This document shows, piece by piece, positions 8,572-22,533 of a DNA stretch of 64,000 bases (position 1 is the stretch's first letter; each line of letters opens with the position of its first letter). Origin of the DNA: Pectobacterium araliae (GTDB lineage: Bacteria; Pseudomonadota; Gammaproteobacteria; Enterobacterales; Enterobacteriaceae); NCBI RefSeq assembly GCF_037076465.1, contig NZ_AP028908.1, forward strand, positions 4,278,001 through 4,342,000, in the 5' to 3' direction. Made by a program: the position numbers and the translations under genes. The notes beneath the pieces are model-generated. The model ran no database searches. It was given only the letters and a program-made list of their open reading frames with translations, and had not been told where the DNA came from.

Positions 8572-8976
8572 AATAGGTTGTTCATTAATCTTGTGTCGAA
8601 CGAATGCCTACAGAGTTATCACAGTAAGACATGCCATTACAACCATTTTTTTTCATTGCCACCGGTGAGAATTACCAACGATACGAAAAAAAACACAACG
8701 TAATCATGAGGTAGAAGCATGAAAAATTATTTTCGTCTATTGGCGTAAAAATGAGCAAGCAAGGGGAAACGTAGCAATGAAAACATGCGTTGCCGATCGT
8801 CAGATAATGTTAAGAGAACCGTTTCCTTAAATAAATGCGGCGCAGTACGCACAAATTTTATCCATTACTGAAACAGAAGATTATTTTATGACACTGCCGC
8901 GCAGGCTAGCGACAACGGTCTCTACTTCTTCTCCCCTACCAGACATGATGCAAGCCATCAGCAAAGGGGAAATAGT
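8572..8976. promoter_or_regulatory. Divergent control region between ilvL and comM
   Basis: This 405-bp stretch has no gene. For the ilv operon a plausible minus-strand promoter is TTGTAA (8637-8642) and GATAAC (8615-8620), 16 bp apart with a TG extension, but no site was proven. Several A/T tracts (8646-8653, 8686-8694) lie upstream, as expected for an ilv promoter region. The comM ribosome site AAGGGGAAATAGT precedes 8977. No hairpin or RNA gene was recognised. Confidence 0.4.
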
Positions 8977-10503
8977 ATGTCATTGGCAGTTACCTATACT
9001 CGGGCAATGATTGGTGTACAAGCACCGGACGTTTACATCGAAGTTCACATCAGCAGCGGGTTACCCGCTTTAACGCTGGTAGGCTTACCAGAAACCACCG
9101 TGAAGGAAGCGCGCGATCGCGTGCGCAGTGCACTCATTAATTGCGGATTTACGTTTCCAGCAAAACGCATCACGGTCAATCTCGCTCCCGCAGACCTGCC
9201 AAAGGAAGGGGGACGCTACGATCTACCCATTGCTTTGGCGATTCTAGCAGCATCAGAACAAATCGATGGTGAAAAGCTAAGCCGCTATGAGTTTCTCGGC
9301 GAGCTTGGCCTGTCTGGCACGTTACGTGGCGTTAATGGCGCGATTCCCGCCGCCTTGGAAGCCATAAAATCAGGCCGTCAGCTTATCCTGCCAGATGACA
9401 ATAAACGGGAGATGACATTGATACCGCAGGGTGAAGCGCTGATGGCTGGTCATCTGCTAGAGGTGTGTGCTTTTCTCCGTGGAGAAGGGGAACTACCCAG
9501 TTGCTCCACTATCACGCCCGTTATACAGGCAGGGGAAGATACACTAGACCTGAAGGATATTATCGGTCAGGAGCAAGCTAAACGCGCATTGGAAATCGCG
9601 GCGGCAGGTGGCCACAACCTGTTATTGCTAGGGCCGCCAGGAACAGGGAAAACGATGCTGGCGAGTCGGCTAGGCAATCTGATGCCGCCATTGAGCAATG
9701 AAGAGGCGTTAGAAAGCGCCGCTATCAACAGCTTGGTCAACATTGATGCCACCATGACACGCTGGCGAGCCAGGCCCTTCAGAGCACCTCACCATAGCTC
9801 TTCCATGGCTGCACTCGTAGGTGGAGGCTCGCTGCCCAAACCCGGAGAAATCTCTCTCGCCCACAACGGTGTACTGTTTTTGGATGAATTACCAGAGTTT
9901 GAGCGACGCGTCTTAGACTCGCTGCGAGAACCTCTGGAATCTGGTGAAATTATCATTTCCCGCACCCGAGCCAAGGTGTGCTACCCGGCACGCGTTCAGC
10001 TCGTCGCCGCGATGAATCCCAGCCCGTCAGGGCATTATCAAGGCATTCATAACCGATTACCGGCTCAACAGATACTACGCTATCTCAGTAAGCTCTCCGG
10101 CCCCTTCTTGGATCGCTTTGACCTTTCGATCGAAGTTCCTTTACTGCCACCTGGAGTGTTATCTCAGCAACATTATCAAGGGGAAAATAGCGCGACGATT
10201 CGTGAACGCGTACTGATCGCACGACAGATACAACTGAAGCGGGCAAACAAAATCAACGCACTGCTTACTTCACGCGAAATAGAAAAACACTGTGCGTTAG
10301 AAGCACCTGATGCGGCTTACCTTGAGGACGTGATGAACAAACTTGGCTTATCCGTACGTGCCTGGCACAGGATATTGAAAGTCGCCCGCACAATCGCTGA
10401 CCTTGGCGATCGGGACAACATTGAGAGAAAGCATCTTGCCGAAGCGCTGAGCTACCGTTGTATGGATCGATTGCTCATCCAGCTCCACAAAAGCCTTGAA
10501 TAG
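8977..10503 (+). CDS. comM: ComM/YifB Mg-chelatase-like AAA+ ATPase
   Basis: A 508-residue AAA+ protein with an N-terminal Lon-like S5 fold (LPALTLVGLPETTVKEARDRV, LAPADLPKEGGRYDLPIALA), a Walker A motif GPPGTGKTMLASRL near residue 220 and Walker B in GVLFLDELPEF near 300, then RAPHHSSS and a C-terminal Mg-chelatase lid. In naturally transformable bacteria ComM is a hexameric helicase promoting branch migration during integration of homologous DNA; its role in enterobacteria is not established. The strong AAGGGG ribosome site fixes the start. It is divergent from ilvL, as in E. coli. Confidence 0.95.
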   Translation: MSLAVTYTRAMIGVQAPDVYIEVHISSGLPALTLVGLPETTVKEARDRVRSALINCGFTFPAKRITVNLAPADLPKEGGRYDLPIALAILAASEQIDGEKLSRYEFLGELGLSGTLRGVNGAIPAALEAIKSGRQLILPDDNKREMTLIPQGEALMAGHLLEVCAFLRGEGELPSCSTITPVIQAGEDTLDLKDIIGQEQAKRALEIAAAGGHNLLLLGPPGTGKTMLASRLGNLMPPLSNEEALESAAINSLVNIDATMTRWRARPFRAPHHSSSMAALVGGGSLPKPGEISLAHNGVLFLDELPEFERRVLDSLREPLESGEIIISRTRAKVCYPARVQLVAAMNPSPSGHYQGIHNRLPAQQILRYLSKLSGPFLDRFDLSIEVPLLPPGVLSQQHYQGENSATIRERVLIARQIQLKRANKINALLTSREIEKHCALEAPDAAYLEDVMNKLGLSVRAWHRILKVARTIADLGDRDNIERKHLAEALSYRCMDRLLIQLHKSLE

Positions 10504-10535
10504 CGGAAGTTCGGTAATGAGTTGCCCCAAAAGGA

Positions 10536-10555
10536 AATGGGGCTAACGCCCCATT
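10536..10555. terminator. Shared terminator between comM and maoP
   Basis: AATGGGGC (10536-10543) and GCCCCATT (10548-10555) form a perfect 8-bp stem with a TAAC loop, lying between the convergent stops of comM and maoP. It is flanked by A/T-rich bases on both sides (AAAGGA to the left, CTTAATTAA to the right), so it can act in both directions, though U tracts are weak. Confidence 0.6.
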
Positions 10556-10560
10556 CTTAA

Positions 10561-10899
10561 TTAATCATCACTTTCAGTGTATTCTTCCACTGCATCCATT
10601 TGCGGCTTACCGCCAGACAACGTATGGAAGCGTTTAGGACGACGGACACGTTCCAGATATTTGGACCAGATTTTTTCCAATTCTGTTTCCGCTTTACGTT
10701 CGCCGCGACACATCGCAAGAAACGATGTCTCTTCCTCAGTCACTGGTTCACGTTTACCCAAATCCAGTTCGTTAAACGCGTAACCGTGGCGTTCCAACAG
10801 TTGTGCTTCTTTAATCGTAAAGTCGCCATGTCGGGAAAAACCACGCGGGTAGAACTTGTTATCAAAAAAACGATGAGTGGTAGAGAAGCTTTCTGCCAT
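10561..10899 (-). CDS. maoP: Macrodomain Ori organisation protein MaoP
   Basis: The 112-residue protein (DUF413) is nearly identical to E. coli MaoP/Yif[21 protein letters not shown], then [20 protein letters not shown] and [14 protein letters not shown] near the acidic C-terminus. In E. coli it acts with the nearby DNA site maoS to define the Ori macrodomain, so the location close to oriC-linked genes is expected. The ATG at 10899, seven bases after AGGAG, gives the E. coli length; the frame remains open for 28 further codons upstream but without a ribosome site. Divergent from hdfR. Confidence 0.95.
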   Translation of the reverse strand: MAESFSTTHRFFDNKFYPRGFSRHGDFTIKEAQLLERHGYAFNELDLGKREPVTEEETSFLAMCRGERKAETELEKIWSKYLERVRRPKRFHTLSGGKPQMDAVEEYTESDD

Positions 10900-11019
10900 C
10901 TTACACGCTCCTAATTCTTCTATGGTCGTGTTGTTTATGGCGCGGAGTATTAGATAGGCTTGACATTGTGTAAAACAAAACATTTAAATCATTACGACAA
11001 AATTTTTTTGGAGATGTGC

Positions 11020-11847
11020 GTGGACACCGAATTACTAAAAACCTTTCTGGAAGTAAGCAGGACAAGACACTTTGGTCGTGCCGCCGAATCCCTGTATCTG
11101 ACGCAGTCAGCGGTAAGTTTTCGGATTCGCCAGTTAGAAACGCAGCTTGGTGCCAACCTGTTCACGCGCCATCGGAACAATATACGTCTAACCCCCGCCG
11201 GCGAACGGCTTCTGCCCTATGCGGAAAGCCTTATCGGTACCTGGCAGATCGCCAAAAAAGAGGTCGCACGCTCGCAGCAACACAGCCTGCTCTCGGTTGG
11301 AGCAACCGCTTCATTATGGGAGGTGTATCTGACACCGTGGCTACAATCTCTCTACCAACAGCGCCCGTTACTCCAGTTAGAGGCGCGGATTGCCTTGCGC
11401 CACTCGCTGGTAAAGCAGCTCCATGAACGTCAGTTGGATCTGTTAATTACGACTGAACCCCCCAAAATGGAAGAATTGGCGAGCCAACTACTGGGCAATT
11501 TTTCCCTTTCGCTGTTTGCAGCAGAAGCGCACCCACTCGGACAGGAACTGCACTATATAAAACTTGAATGGGGAGCAGATTTTCATCAGCAAGAGACTCG
11601 CCTGTTGGCCAGCGAGCAGCTTCCCGTCCTGACAACAACATCAGCCCATTTGACCCGCCAGTTACTTGAAACAACCGGTGGTTGCGCGTTTTTACCTAGC
11701 CATTGGTTACAAACGTACACCAATCTACGGATAGTCGGCGACAACCAGCCCGTCATGCGCCCATTTTATGCCGTTTGGTTACAAAACAGCGATCAGCAGA
11801 CGATGATCCGTCAGTTACTGAAAACGCCTATCGTGGTTAATTCATGA
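11020..11847 (+). CDS. hdfR: LysR-type regulator HdfR
   Basis: A 275-residue LysR-family regulator whose first 60 residues are a winged helix-turn-helix ([35 protein letters not shown]) almost identical to HdfR, a repressor of flhDC and activator of gltBD in E. coli. The effector-binding domain follows and diverges more. The start is best taken as the GTG at 11020: TTGGAG lies six bases upstream, whereas the ATG at 11014 is directly against that ribosome site. Divergent from maoP, the same arrangement as E. coli. The LysR N-terminus begins DTELLKTF as in the E. coli protein. Confidence 0.93.
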   Translation: MDTELLKTFLEVSRTRHFGRAAESLYLTQSAVSFRIRQLETQLGANLFTRHRNNIRLTPAGERLLPYAESLIGTWQIAKKEVARSQQHSLLSVGATASLWEVYLTPWLQSLYQQRPLLQLEARIALRHSLVKQLHERQLDLLITTEPPKMEELASQLLGNFSLSLFAAEAHPLGQELHYIKLEWGADFHQQETRLLASEQLPVLTTTSAHLTRQLLETTGGCAFLPSHWLQTYTNLRIVGDNQPVMRPFYAVWLQNSDQQTMIRQLLKTPIVVNS

Positions 11848-11869
11848 CCTATTTTTACTCACATCTGAC

Positions 11870-12832
11870 TTAAGCACGTCTGGCTAACCAGAATGTGCTT
11901 AACGCCTTCTGTAACCCAATGAAAGCAAACAGCAGGAAACCGATGACGATTTTTGTCCACCATGAGCTCAAAGTGCCGTCAAACGTGATATACGTCTGAA
12001 TCAGGCCCTGAATCAATACGCCAAACAGAGTGCCCAATACGGTTCCGACACCGCCGGTCAGTAGCGTGCCGCCGATTACAACGGCAGCGATGGCGTCCAA
12101 TTCCACACCGCTTGCCGCCAGGGCATAACCCGCGGAGGTGTAGAGCGAAAAAACAATGCCTGACAGCACCGCTAACGTACTGGAAAGCATGTAGATATGA
12201 ATCGTCGTCCGTCTAACGGGCACCCCCATCAGCTCTGCAGAATAGCTATTACCGCCAATCGCATAAACACGGTTACCGAAACGGGTACGATGCGCCATCA
12301 CCATTCCTACCAGCACCACGATCAGCATAACCAGCGCCAGAAAGGTAAAACGTCCTCCATCGGGCATGCGCCATGCTAAACCCGCCAGTTGGCTGTAGAC
12401 CGGGTGCTCGATGGGAATCGATTCCTGTGAAACGATAAAGCTCATACCCCGGACAAAGAACATTCCGGCCAGCGTGATAATAAATGCAGGCAATTTCAGC
12501 GTATCGATAATCCATCCCATCAATCCGCCAAACATGGCGCCCATCACCAGCGCAATGGCGAACGCAAAGAAAGGATCAATACCATACGCACCGATCAATT
12601 TGGCCAGTAACACACCGGTAAACGCAATAACTGATCCTACAGAGAGATCGATCCCGCCAGACAGAATAACAAACGTCATCCCAACCGCCACGATCCCTAA
12701 AAAAGCGTTATCCGTCAGTAAATCAAAGAAAACTCGCGTCGAAGCAAAGCCGGGAAACTGGCTGAGACAGAATAAATAGCCCGCAATAAATACCAGAATC
12801 GTCATCAACAGGGGGAAGTGGCGTTTCAACAT
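11870..12832 (-). CDS. yjfF: Sugar ABC transporter permease YjfF
   Basis: A 320-residue inner-membrane permease of the ribose/galactose (BPD_transp_2) type with about eight to ten hydrophobic segments. The signature GGIDLSVGSVIAFTG near residue 60 and VIGGTLLTGGVGTVLGTLFG near 250 are typical. It is the second permease of the YtfQRT-YjfF system, which imports galactofuranose in E. coli. The ATG overlaps the preceding ytfT stop as TAATG, indicating translational coupling. Last gene of its operon, convergent with hdfR. Confidence 0.93.
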   Translation of the reverse strand: MLKRHFPLLMTILVFIAGYLFCLSQFPGFASTRVFFDLLTDNAFLGIVAVGMTFVILSGGIDLSVGSVIAFTGVLLAKLIGAYGIDPFFAFAIALVMGAMFGGLMGWIIDTLKLPAFIITLAGMFFVRGMSFIVSQESIPIEHPVYSQLAGLAWRMPDGGRFTFLALVMLIVVLVGMVMAHRTRFGNRVYAIGGNSYSAELMGVPVRRTTIHIYMLSSTLAVLSGIVFSLYTSAGYALAASGVELDAIAAVVIGGTLLTGGVGTVLGTLFGVLIQGLIQTYITFDGTLSSWWTKIVIGFLLFAFIGLQKALSTFWLARRA

Positions 12833-13842
12833 TATGTTTTCCTCCTAAACAGTTGATGCAGCGAAATGCGCGGAGATTGCATGACCAAAACCAGTAGAAC
12901 GACAAGCGCCTTCAAAACCAGATTAAATTCCGGCCGATAGCCAGATAGCAGGATTCCGGTATTCATACTCTGAATAATCAAAGCGCCGACGACAGAGAGC
13001 AGTAAATTAAAGCGTCCTCCGAGTAGGGAGCCGCCCCCGATCACCACAGCCAGAATCGCATCTAATTCAAGCCAGAGGCCCGCGTTATTCGCATCCGCAC
13101 CACGGATATCCGCCGTGACGATAACGCCTGCCACGGCGGCGCATACGCCGCAGATGACATAAGCCGCGACTAATACCAGCTTTGTACTCACACCAGCATT
13201 GCGAGCGGAGCGCAGATTAATACCGACGGATTCGATAAATAGCCCAAGCGCCGTTTTACGCGTCAGCGCCCACAGCGCTAATAACACCACGCAGGCAATC
13301 ATCACTGGCATCGGTAGATAGAACAGAGTTCCACTACCCAGCTTAGCCAACCCTGCATTATCAAAGGTAATAATCTGGCCTTCAGTAATCAGTTGAGCAA
13401 TACCTCGACCAGCGACCATCAGCATTAAGGTCGCCACAATCGGCTGAATCTGTAGCACTGCGACCAGAAAACCGTTCCATAGCCCACAGAGTGCGCCAAC
13501 CAATAGCGCGGTCAGTAATACGGAAGGGAGTGGGTGACCAGCAGCCGTAAGCGTTGCGGCTGTCGCTCCTGCAATCGCCATGACGGCACCGACCGATAAA
13601 TCGATGCCACCCGTTGCAATAACCAGCGTCATACCTAGTGCCAGCAGCGCAACGGGCGCTCCGCGGTTAAGAATGTCGATAAGGCTACCGAACAAGCGCC
13701 CGTCCTGAATGTGCAGGGAGAAGAAATTTGGCGCGACCATGCTGTCAATCAACAGGATAGCGACCAGTGCCAGAAGCTGTGGCACGCCCTTGGTAAACGT
13801 TAGGCGCACTTTTTTGGCAGGTTTGATGTTATTGTCTGTCAT
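12832..13842 (-). CDS. ytfT: Sugar ABC transporter permease YtfT
   Basis: A 336-residue multi-spanning permease with the family loop GGIDLSVGAVMAIAGATAATL near residue 80 and VIGGGSLLGGRFNLLLSVVG near 280. The N-terminal 15 residues are basic and cytoplasmic. It forms the membrane channel with YjfF, driven by YtfR and fed by YtfQ. The start lies inside the end of ytfR (14-bp overlap), and its stop overlaps the yjfF start, so the three are tightly coupled. Confidence 0.93.
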   Translation of the reverse strand: MTDNNIKPAKKVRLTFTKGVPQLLALVAILLIDSMVAPNFFSLHIQDGRLFGSLIDILNRGAPVALLALGMTLVIATGGIDLSVGAVMAIAGATAATLTAAGHPLPSVLLTALLVGALCGLWNGFLVAVLQIQPIVATLMLMVAGRGIAQLITEGQIITFDNAGLAKLGSGTLFYLPMPVMIACVVLLALWALTRKTALGLFIESVGINLRSARNAGVSTKLVLVAAYVICGVCAAVAGVIVTADIRGADANNAGLWLELDAILAVVIGGGSLLGGRFNLLLSVVGALIIQSMNTGILLSGYRPEFNLVLKALVVLLVLVMQSPRISLHQLFRRKT

Positions 13843-15349
13843 CAGACTCTCCCGTTTGTACTGCGATTGCCTGCATCACTGCGGCAACCGAGATCTCGCT
13901 ATGTTCAAGATGCGCAACGTGTTGCCTGTCACGCAGCACAATAATGCGGTCGGCATAGCCGGTCAGTTCTTCCAGTTCGGAAGAGATCACCAATAGCGCC
14001 ATCCCCTGTTCACACAGTTTTTCGATCAGGCGAATGATTTCGGCATGTGCACCAACGTCGATTCCTCGCGTTGGCTCATCCAAAATCAAAAAACGCGGTT
14101 CTGTGGCCAGCCAGCGCGATAACAGGACTTTTTGCTGATTCCCTCCCGATAGATACTGAATTTCCTGCTCAGTACTGGGTGTCCGAATCCCCAATAGGCT
14201 GATAAACTTTTCAGCGATACGGGTTTGCTCGCGCAAAGAAATGGGCTTCAGCCAGCCGCGCTGTGCCTGAAGTGCCAGAATGATGTTCTCTCGCACCGTT
14301 GCTGCACCAACGATGCCATCAGTTTTACGATCCTCTGGGCAATAGCCAAAACCCAGCCTTCCTGCTGCACGCGGCGTGCGAATGTTGATTCGTTTGCCAT
14401 CAACCCACGCTTCACCAGCGTCAGGCACGGTGATGCCAAATATCAATTGTGCCGTTTCTGTCCTGCCGGACCCTAATAAACCGGCCAGACCAACGATTTC
14501 TCCCGGGCGCACGGAAAGATCGAAGTCATTAATCGAACCACGCCGGCCATAGTGTTTAAATTGCACAATGGGTTCACCAGAGACATCACTATGCTCACCC
14601 CGCTTCAATAATGTTTCATCAAAACTGTGTCCCAACATCATTTGGACTAATTCAATACGTGGTAATTCTGCGGCAGGTAATGTTCCAACTAGCCGTCCAT
14701 TACGCAAAACGGTAATTCTGTCGCTAATGCGGTAAACCTGATCCAGAAAATGCGTGACAAATATCATGCCAATTCCGCGCTCACGCAATTTCCTTAATAT
14801 ATCCAGCAGCATATCGACTTCTTTTGCATCAAGGCTTGCGGTGGGTTCATCAAGAATTAAAACTTTAGCGGAAAGATCGATAGCTCTGGCAATAGCGATA
14901 ATTTGCTGAACTGCAATGGAGTAATTACCAAGCGGGTGGCTAACATCAATCATCAGCCCGTAATTCAATAATATCGCTTCGGCCTGGCGCAGTATTTTAT
15001 GTTGGTCAACAATGCCCCAGCGGGTGGGTTCGCGGCCAATAAATAAATTTGCCGCAACGGACAGATTAGGTAATAGATTGACCTCCTGATAGACGGTGCC
15101 GATCCCCAATGACTGGGCGTGCGCAGTATTAACAGGATTAATCGCAATACCATCGAGAATAATGTCACCCGATGAGCGATGGTAAACGCCAGTCAATGCC
15201 TTAATTAACGTTGACTTCCCTGCACCATTCTCCCCCAATAAAGCGACTATCTCGCCACGATTAAGCGTGAAGTCCACCAGATCTAATGCTTTCACCCCTG
15301 GAAACTCAACGCTCATACTCCGAATATCTAACAACCGTGTCGTTTCCAT
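13829..15349 (-). CDS. ytfR: Sugar ABC transporter ATPase YtfR
   Basis: A fused double-nucleotide-binding protein of about 506 residues. The first half has a good Walker A (GENGAGKSTLIKALTGVY), a Q-loop GTVYQEVNLLP and Walker B VLILDEPTASLD; the second has a degenerate Walker A (GLLGSGRTETAQL), signature LSGGNQQKVLLSRW and Walker B FLILDEPTRGIDVG. That asymmetry is normal for sugar importers of this class. I prefer the ATG at 15349 (AGGTGA eight bases upstream); the frame also allows ATG 15355 or GTG 15358. It overlaps ytfT and follows ytfQ by about 190 bp. Confidence 0.93.
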   Translation of the reverse strand: METTRLLDIRSMSVEFPGVKALDLVDFTLNRGEIVALLGENGAGKSTLIKALTGVYHRSSGDIILDGIAINPVNTAHAQSLGIGTVYQEVNLLPNLSVAANLFIGREPTRWGIVDQHKILRQAEAILLNYGLMIDVSHPLGNYSIAVQQIIAIARAIDLSAKVLILDEPTASLDAKEVDMLLDILRKLRERGIGMIFVTHFLDQVYRISDRITVLRNGRLVGTLPAAELPRIELVQMMLGHSFDETLLKRGEHSDVSGEPIVQFKHYGRRGSINDFDLSVRPGEIVGLAGLLGSGRTETAQLIFGITVPDAGEAWVDGKRINIRTPRAAGRLGFGYCPEDRKTDGIVGAATVRENIILALQAQRGWLKPISLREQTRIAEKFISLLGIRTPSTEQEIQYLSGGNQQKVLLSRWLATEPRFLILDEPTRGIDVGAHAEIIRLIEKLCEQGMALLVISSELEELTGYADRIIVLRDRQHVAHLEHSEISVAAVMQAIAVQTGESDDRQ

Positions 15350-15539
15350 CAGCATCACCTATACGACAACTTGACAAGGCTACGTCACACCTGAGCAATA
15401 TGATGGTAAATAGGCTAACAATATTCACTGTTCCTTTGTCTAAAAGAGCAGAAAACAGAGTAAACCTACTTTTCCATTTTCATATTTCCGCCAAGTATTT
15501 AGCAGAATTTATATAAATGATGAATTCATATTATAAATA

Positions 15540-16496
15540 TCAATAACCAAGATCTTTTTTGGTTTCATATTCCTGTTTTGCCGTGTCAGGCAGTAATAAA
15601 CGTGATTCGGTTTGAATGAATTTTTCAGGCTGTTTCCCATCCTTCTTCATCGCTAATAAAGCATCAAAAGCAGGCCCGGCCATATTAGGCGTTAATTCAA
15701 CGGTGGCATTAGCTTCGCCATTCATCATGGCTTTGAAAATATCAGGGACACCATCAATAGAGACTACTTTTATCTGTGAGCCAGGTTTTAGACCTGCTTC
15801 TTTAATTGCCTGAATAGCACCTATAGCCATGTCATCATTATGTGCATAAACCGCACAGATATTCTTTCCGTTCTGCTCAGCTTTAATGAAGCTTTCCATA
15901 ACCTCTTTACCCTTGCTGCGAGTAAAATCTCCCGATTGTGAACGGATAATTTTTATCTGTGGGTCTGAAGCTATACCTTCAGCAAACCCTTTCTTGCGGT
16001 TTATCGCTACGCTAGCCCCAACGGTTCCCTGTAACTCGACGACATTACAAGGTTTACCTGCGGCCTCTTTAACAAGCCACTCCCCTGCCACTTTTCCTTC
16101 ATAGACACTGTCAGAGGCAATAGCAGCGGTGTACAGCGATGGGTCACTGACTTCAATCGTTCTATCAAGTAGGAAAACTGGGATTTTTGCTTCTTTAGCT
16201 TCTTGTAAGACTGGAGCCCAGCCCGTCGCTACGACCGGCGCGATAAATATGGCATCTACGCCCTGAGCAATGAATGACCGCACTGCCTTGATCTGATTTT
16301 CTTGTTTCTGCTGAGCATCAGCAATCTTCAGCGTGATTCCACGTTTATCGGCTTCCTGCTTTGACACTTTAGTCTCCGCAGAGCGCCATCCTGATTCTGA
16401 ACCAATCTGGGAAAAACCAACAGTTAAGGGTTTTGCCTGTACGGCACCGCATAACGCCGTGCTTACAGCAACAGCTACCAGTAAACGTCTGTACAT
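15540..16496 (-). CDS. ytfQ: Periplasmic galactofuranose-binding protein YtfQ
   Basis: A 318-residue type-I periplasmic binding protein with signal peptide MYRRLLVAVAVSTALCGAVQ-A and mature start KPLTVGFSQIGSESGWRSAE. Long stretches match E. coli YtfQ (VDAIFIAPVVATGW, VELQGTVGASVAI, SGDFTRSKGKEVMESFIKAE), which binds galactofuranose. The start at 16496 gives exactly the E. coli length and follows AAGGAG; a longer frame to 16553 would place a basic extension before the signal peptide. First gene of ytfQRT-yjfF. In E. coli this operon lies elsewhere in the chromosome, not beside an rRNA operon. Confidence 0.95.
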   Translation of the reverse strand: MYRRLLVAVAVSTALCGAVQAKPLTVGFSQIGSESGWRSAETKVSKQEADKRGITLKIADAQQKQENQIKAVRSFIAQGVDAIFIAPVVATGWAPVLQEAKEAKIPVFLLDRTIEVSDPSLYTAAIASDSVYEGKVAGEWLVKEAAGKPCNVVELQGTVGASVAINRKKGFAEGIASDPQIKIIRSQSGDFTRSKGKEVMESFIKAEQNGKNICAVYAHNDDMAIGAIQAIKEAGLKPGSQIKVVSIDGVPDIFKAMMNGEANATVELTPNMAGPAFDALLAMKKDGKQPEKFIQTESRLLLPDTAKQEYETKKDLGY

Positions 16497-16898
16497 ACTT
16501 AAACTCCTTCTGTGTAGCCTTACAGCTACGTAGTCAGATTTCAGGTACAGCATAGCGCAGCAAATTTATGCTATAGCGCTACCGATGTGATGTTGGCAGA
16601 AATCACTCACAAGTGAATGTAACCTGAAGGAGTGCTTTGAAAACGATTTACTCTTCGCTCAGGTTGTAGATAGTTTTAGTTCAAATATCGAACAAGGTTG
16701 ATGAGCAAGTTCACAACCTGGTATTACGGTGATTTTGTGCATATTTACAGCTAAATTAGCACGTTCTATCAGAAGTACATTAATGGGTTTTATCTGTTAA
16801 ATAACAATGTATTAGATTAATGAGATGTATGGAGGTGATTAATAATTAGGAAATCAGGGAGCGGGATACAAGACAGGATCGAGCATAAAGTACAGATC
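16497..16898. promoter_or_regulatory. Gene-free region upstream of ytfQ and behind the rrn operon
   Basis: About 400 bp without a gene. Close to ytfQ there is an 8-bp palindrome TAGCGCTA in the segment GCTATAGCGCTACC (about 16570-16584) and an inverted AGCATA/TATGCT pair around it, the sort of site used by LacI/GalR-family regulators; which regulator binds is unknown. The rest is AT-rich with no ORF or RNA I can recognise, up to the rrn terminator. Confidence 0.35.
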
Positions 16899-16933
16899 AA
16901 AAAAAACCCTTCACGATAGTGTGAAGGGTTTTA
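16899..16933 (-). terminator. Terminator of the rRNA operon
   Basis: On the minus strand AAAACCCTTCAC is paired with GTGAAGGG through a short ACTATC loop and followed by eight T residues. It lies directly behind tRNA-Trp and ends the rRNA transcript. Confidence 0.93.
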
Positions 16934-16935
16934 TC

Positions 16936-17011
16936 TGGCAGGGGCGGAGAGACTCGAACTCGCGACACCCGGTTTTGGAGACCGGTGCTCTACCAACTGA
17001 GCTACGCCCCT
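16936..17011 (-). tRNA. trpT: tRNA-Trp (CCA anticodon)
   Basis: The 76-nt minus-strand sequence folds as a full cloverleaf: acceptor AGGGGCG with CGCCCCT, D arm GCTC-GAGC, anticodon stem CCGGT-ACCGG around CTCCAAA (anticodon CCA), T arm with GTTCGAGTC, and an encoded CCA end. It closely matches E. coli tRNA-Trp. Distal position behind 5S and tRNA-Asp is the E. coli rrnC arrangement. Confidence 0.97.
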
Positions 17012-17064
17012 AAATTTCTCTTAACATTATGCCTGCTAAAATTAGCAGGCATAATTTTAATAAG

Positions 17065-17141
17065 TGGCGGAACGGACGGGGCTCGAACCCGCGACCCCCT
17101 GCGTGACAGGCAGGTATTCTAACCAACTGAACTACCGCTCC
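17065..17141 (-). tRNA. aspT: tRNA-Asp (GTC anticodon)
   Basis: The 77-nt minus-strand sequence has acceptor GGAGCGG with CCGTTCC, anticodon stem CCTGC-GCAGG around CTGTCAC (anticodon GTC), T-loop GGTTCGAGC and an encoded CCA. It is almost identical to E. coli tRNA-Asp and sits 50 bp behind 5S rRNA. Confidence 0.97.
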
Positions 17142-17191
17142 ACCGAATTTCTCTACAACCACCAGATTGCTCCGGCTTACTGCTTAATTTG

Positions 17192-17311
17192 ATGCCTGGC
17201 AGTTCCCTACTCTCACATGGGGAGACCCCACACTACCATCGGCGCTACGGCGTTTCACTGCTGAGTTCGGCATGGGGTCAGGTGGGACCACCGCGCTATC
17301 GCCGCCAGGCA
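17192..17311 (-). rRNA. rrf: 5S ribosomal RNA
   Basis: 120 nt on the minus strand beginning TGCCTGGCGGC and ending GCCAGGCAT, with the internal segments CCCACCTGACCCCATGCCG and GAACTCAG of enterobacterial 5S. Length equals that of E. coli. Confidence 0.98.
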
Positions 17312-17442
17312 AATTCTGTTTCATTCCAACCGTTATGCTTCGCTCTCGCTCTCGCACAACCATCAGAACCAATACTAAAACAAGCTAAATATCAAAACAT
17401 GTCTCTATGAGTCATCATCACTCAAAACACCTTCGGTGTTGT

Positions 17443-20350
<2,908 letters not shown>

Positions 20351-20500
20351 TCACAACCCGAAGGTGTCTTTGAGTAATCAAAGTCACGTATCGCGCTGCG
20401 ATTATTTGAGAGACTCATTGACAGACTGATTCACCATTGACACCCGCAGGTATCAATGTTCATTCAGCTGTCATGTTTCAATTTTCAGCTTGTTCCAGAT

Positions 20501-20512
20501 TGTTAAAGAGCA
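20501..20512 (-). promoter_or_regulatory. boxA antitermination element in the rRNA spacer
   Basis: TGCTCTTTAACA on the minus strand, identical to the copy at 22492-22503, between tRNA-Glu and 23S. This is the NusB/NusE binding element that keeps rRNA transcription from terminating. Confidence 0.85.
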
Positions 20513-20583
20513 ATATCGTAAACATGACTCCGAAGAATCATCTTTAAGATATTCATGATAATGTCTTTCACTCATTATCGGAT

Positions 20584-20659
20584 TGGCGTCCCCAAGGGGA
20601 TTCGAACCCCTGTTACAGCCGTGAAAGGGCAGTGTCCTAGGCCTCTAGACGATGGGGAC
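20584..20659 (-). tRNA. gltT: tRNA-Glu (TTC anticodon) in the 16S-23S spacer
   Basis: The 76-nt minus-strand cloverleaf begins GTCCCCATCGTCTAGAGGCC, has anticodon stem CTGCC around CTTTCAC (anticodon TTC), T-loop GGTTCGAAT and encoded CCA. A single tRNA-Glu in the spacer is the rrnB/rrnC/rrnE/rrnG type in E. coli. The symbol is by analogy with the rrnB copy. Confidence 0.96.
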
Positions 20660-20809
20660 ACGAAAAATCCGTACCGGATCATAAACCCGGCACTCTCGCG
20701 TCAGCATGAGTTTACACTCATCGCATCAACAGGTGCGCTTGCTCAGTATTTTCATCAGACAATCTGTGTGAGCACTTCACTCAACGCACATCTTTTTGGT
20801 AAGGAGGTG

Positions 20810-22341
<1,532 letters not shown>

Positions 22342-22491
22342 AAGATTTGTTTGATTTGCTGAACTCGTCAGCGATGCTCAAAGAATTAAAACTGTTTATT
22401 CGTAATGAATTTACTGTTGTTCACTCTTCAAGACTTTTTATATCGTTAAGATACGGTCTTGTGAGTGCCCACACAGATTGTCTGATTATAT

Positions 22492-22503
22492 TGTTAAAGA
22501 GCA
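22492..22503 (-). promoter_or_regulatory. boxA antitermination element in the rRNA leader
   Basis: TGCTCTTTAACA lies on the minus strand about 150 bp before 16S and just after promoter P2, the standard position for the leader nut-like site. Confidence 0.88.
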
Positions 22504-22533
22504 GTGCCACTTCATCGGTGGCGCGGGCTGCAT

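Noticed and set aside
10899..10983. N-terminal extension of MaoP
   Set aside because: The shorter ATG has an AGGAG site and gives exactly the E. coli protein; the extension crosses the hdfR promoter region.
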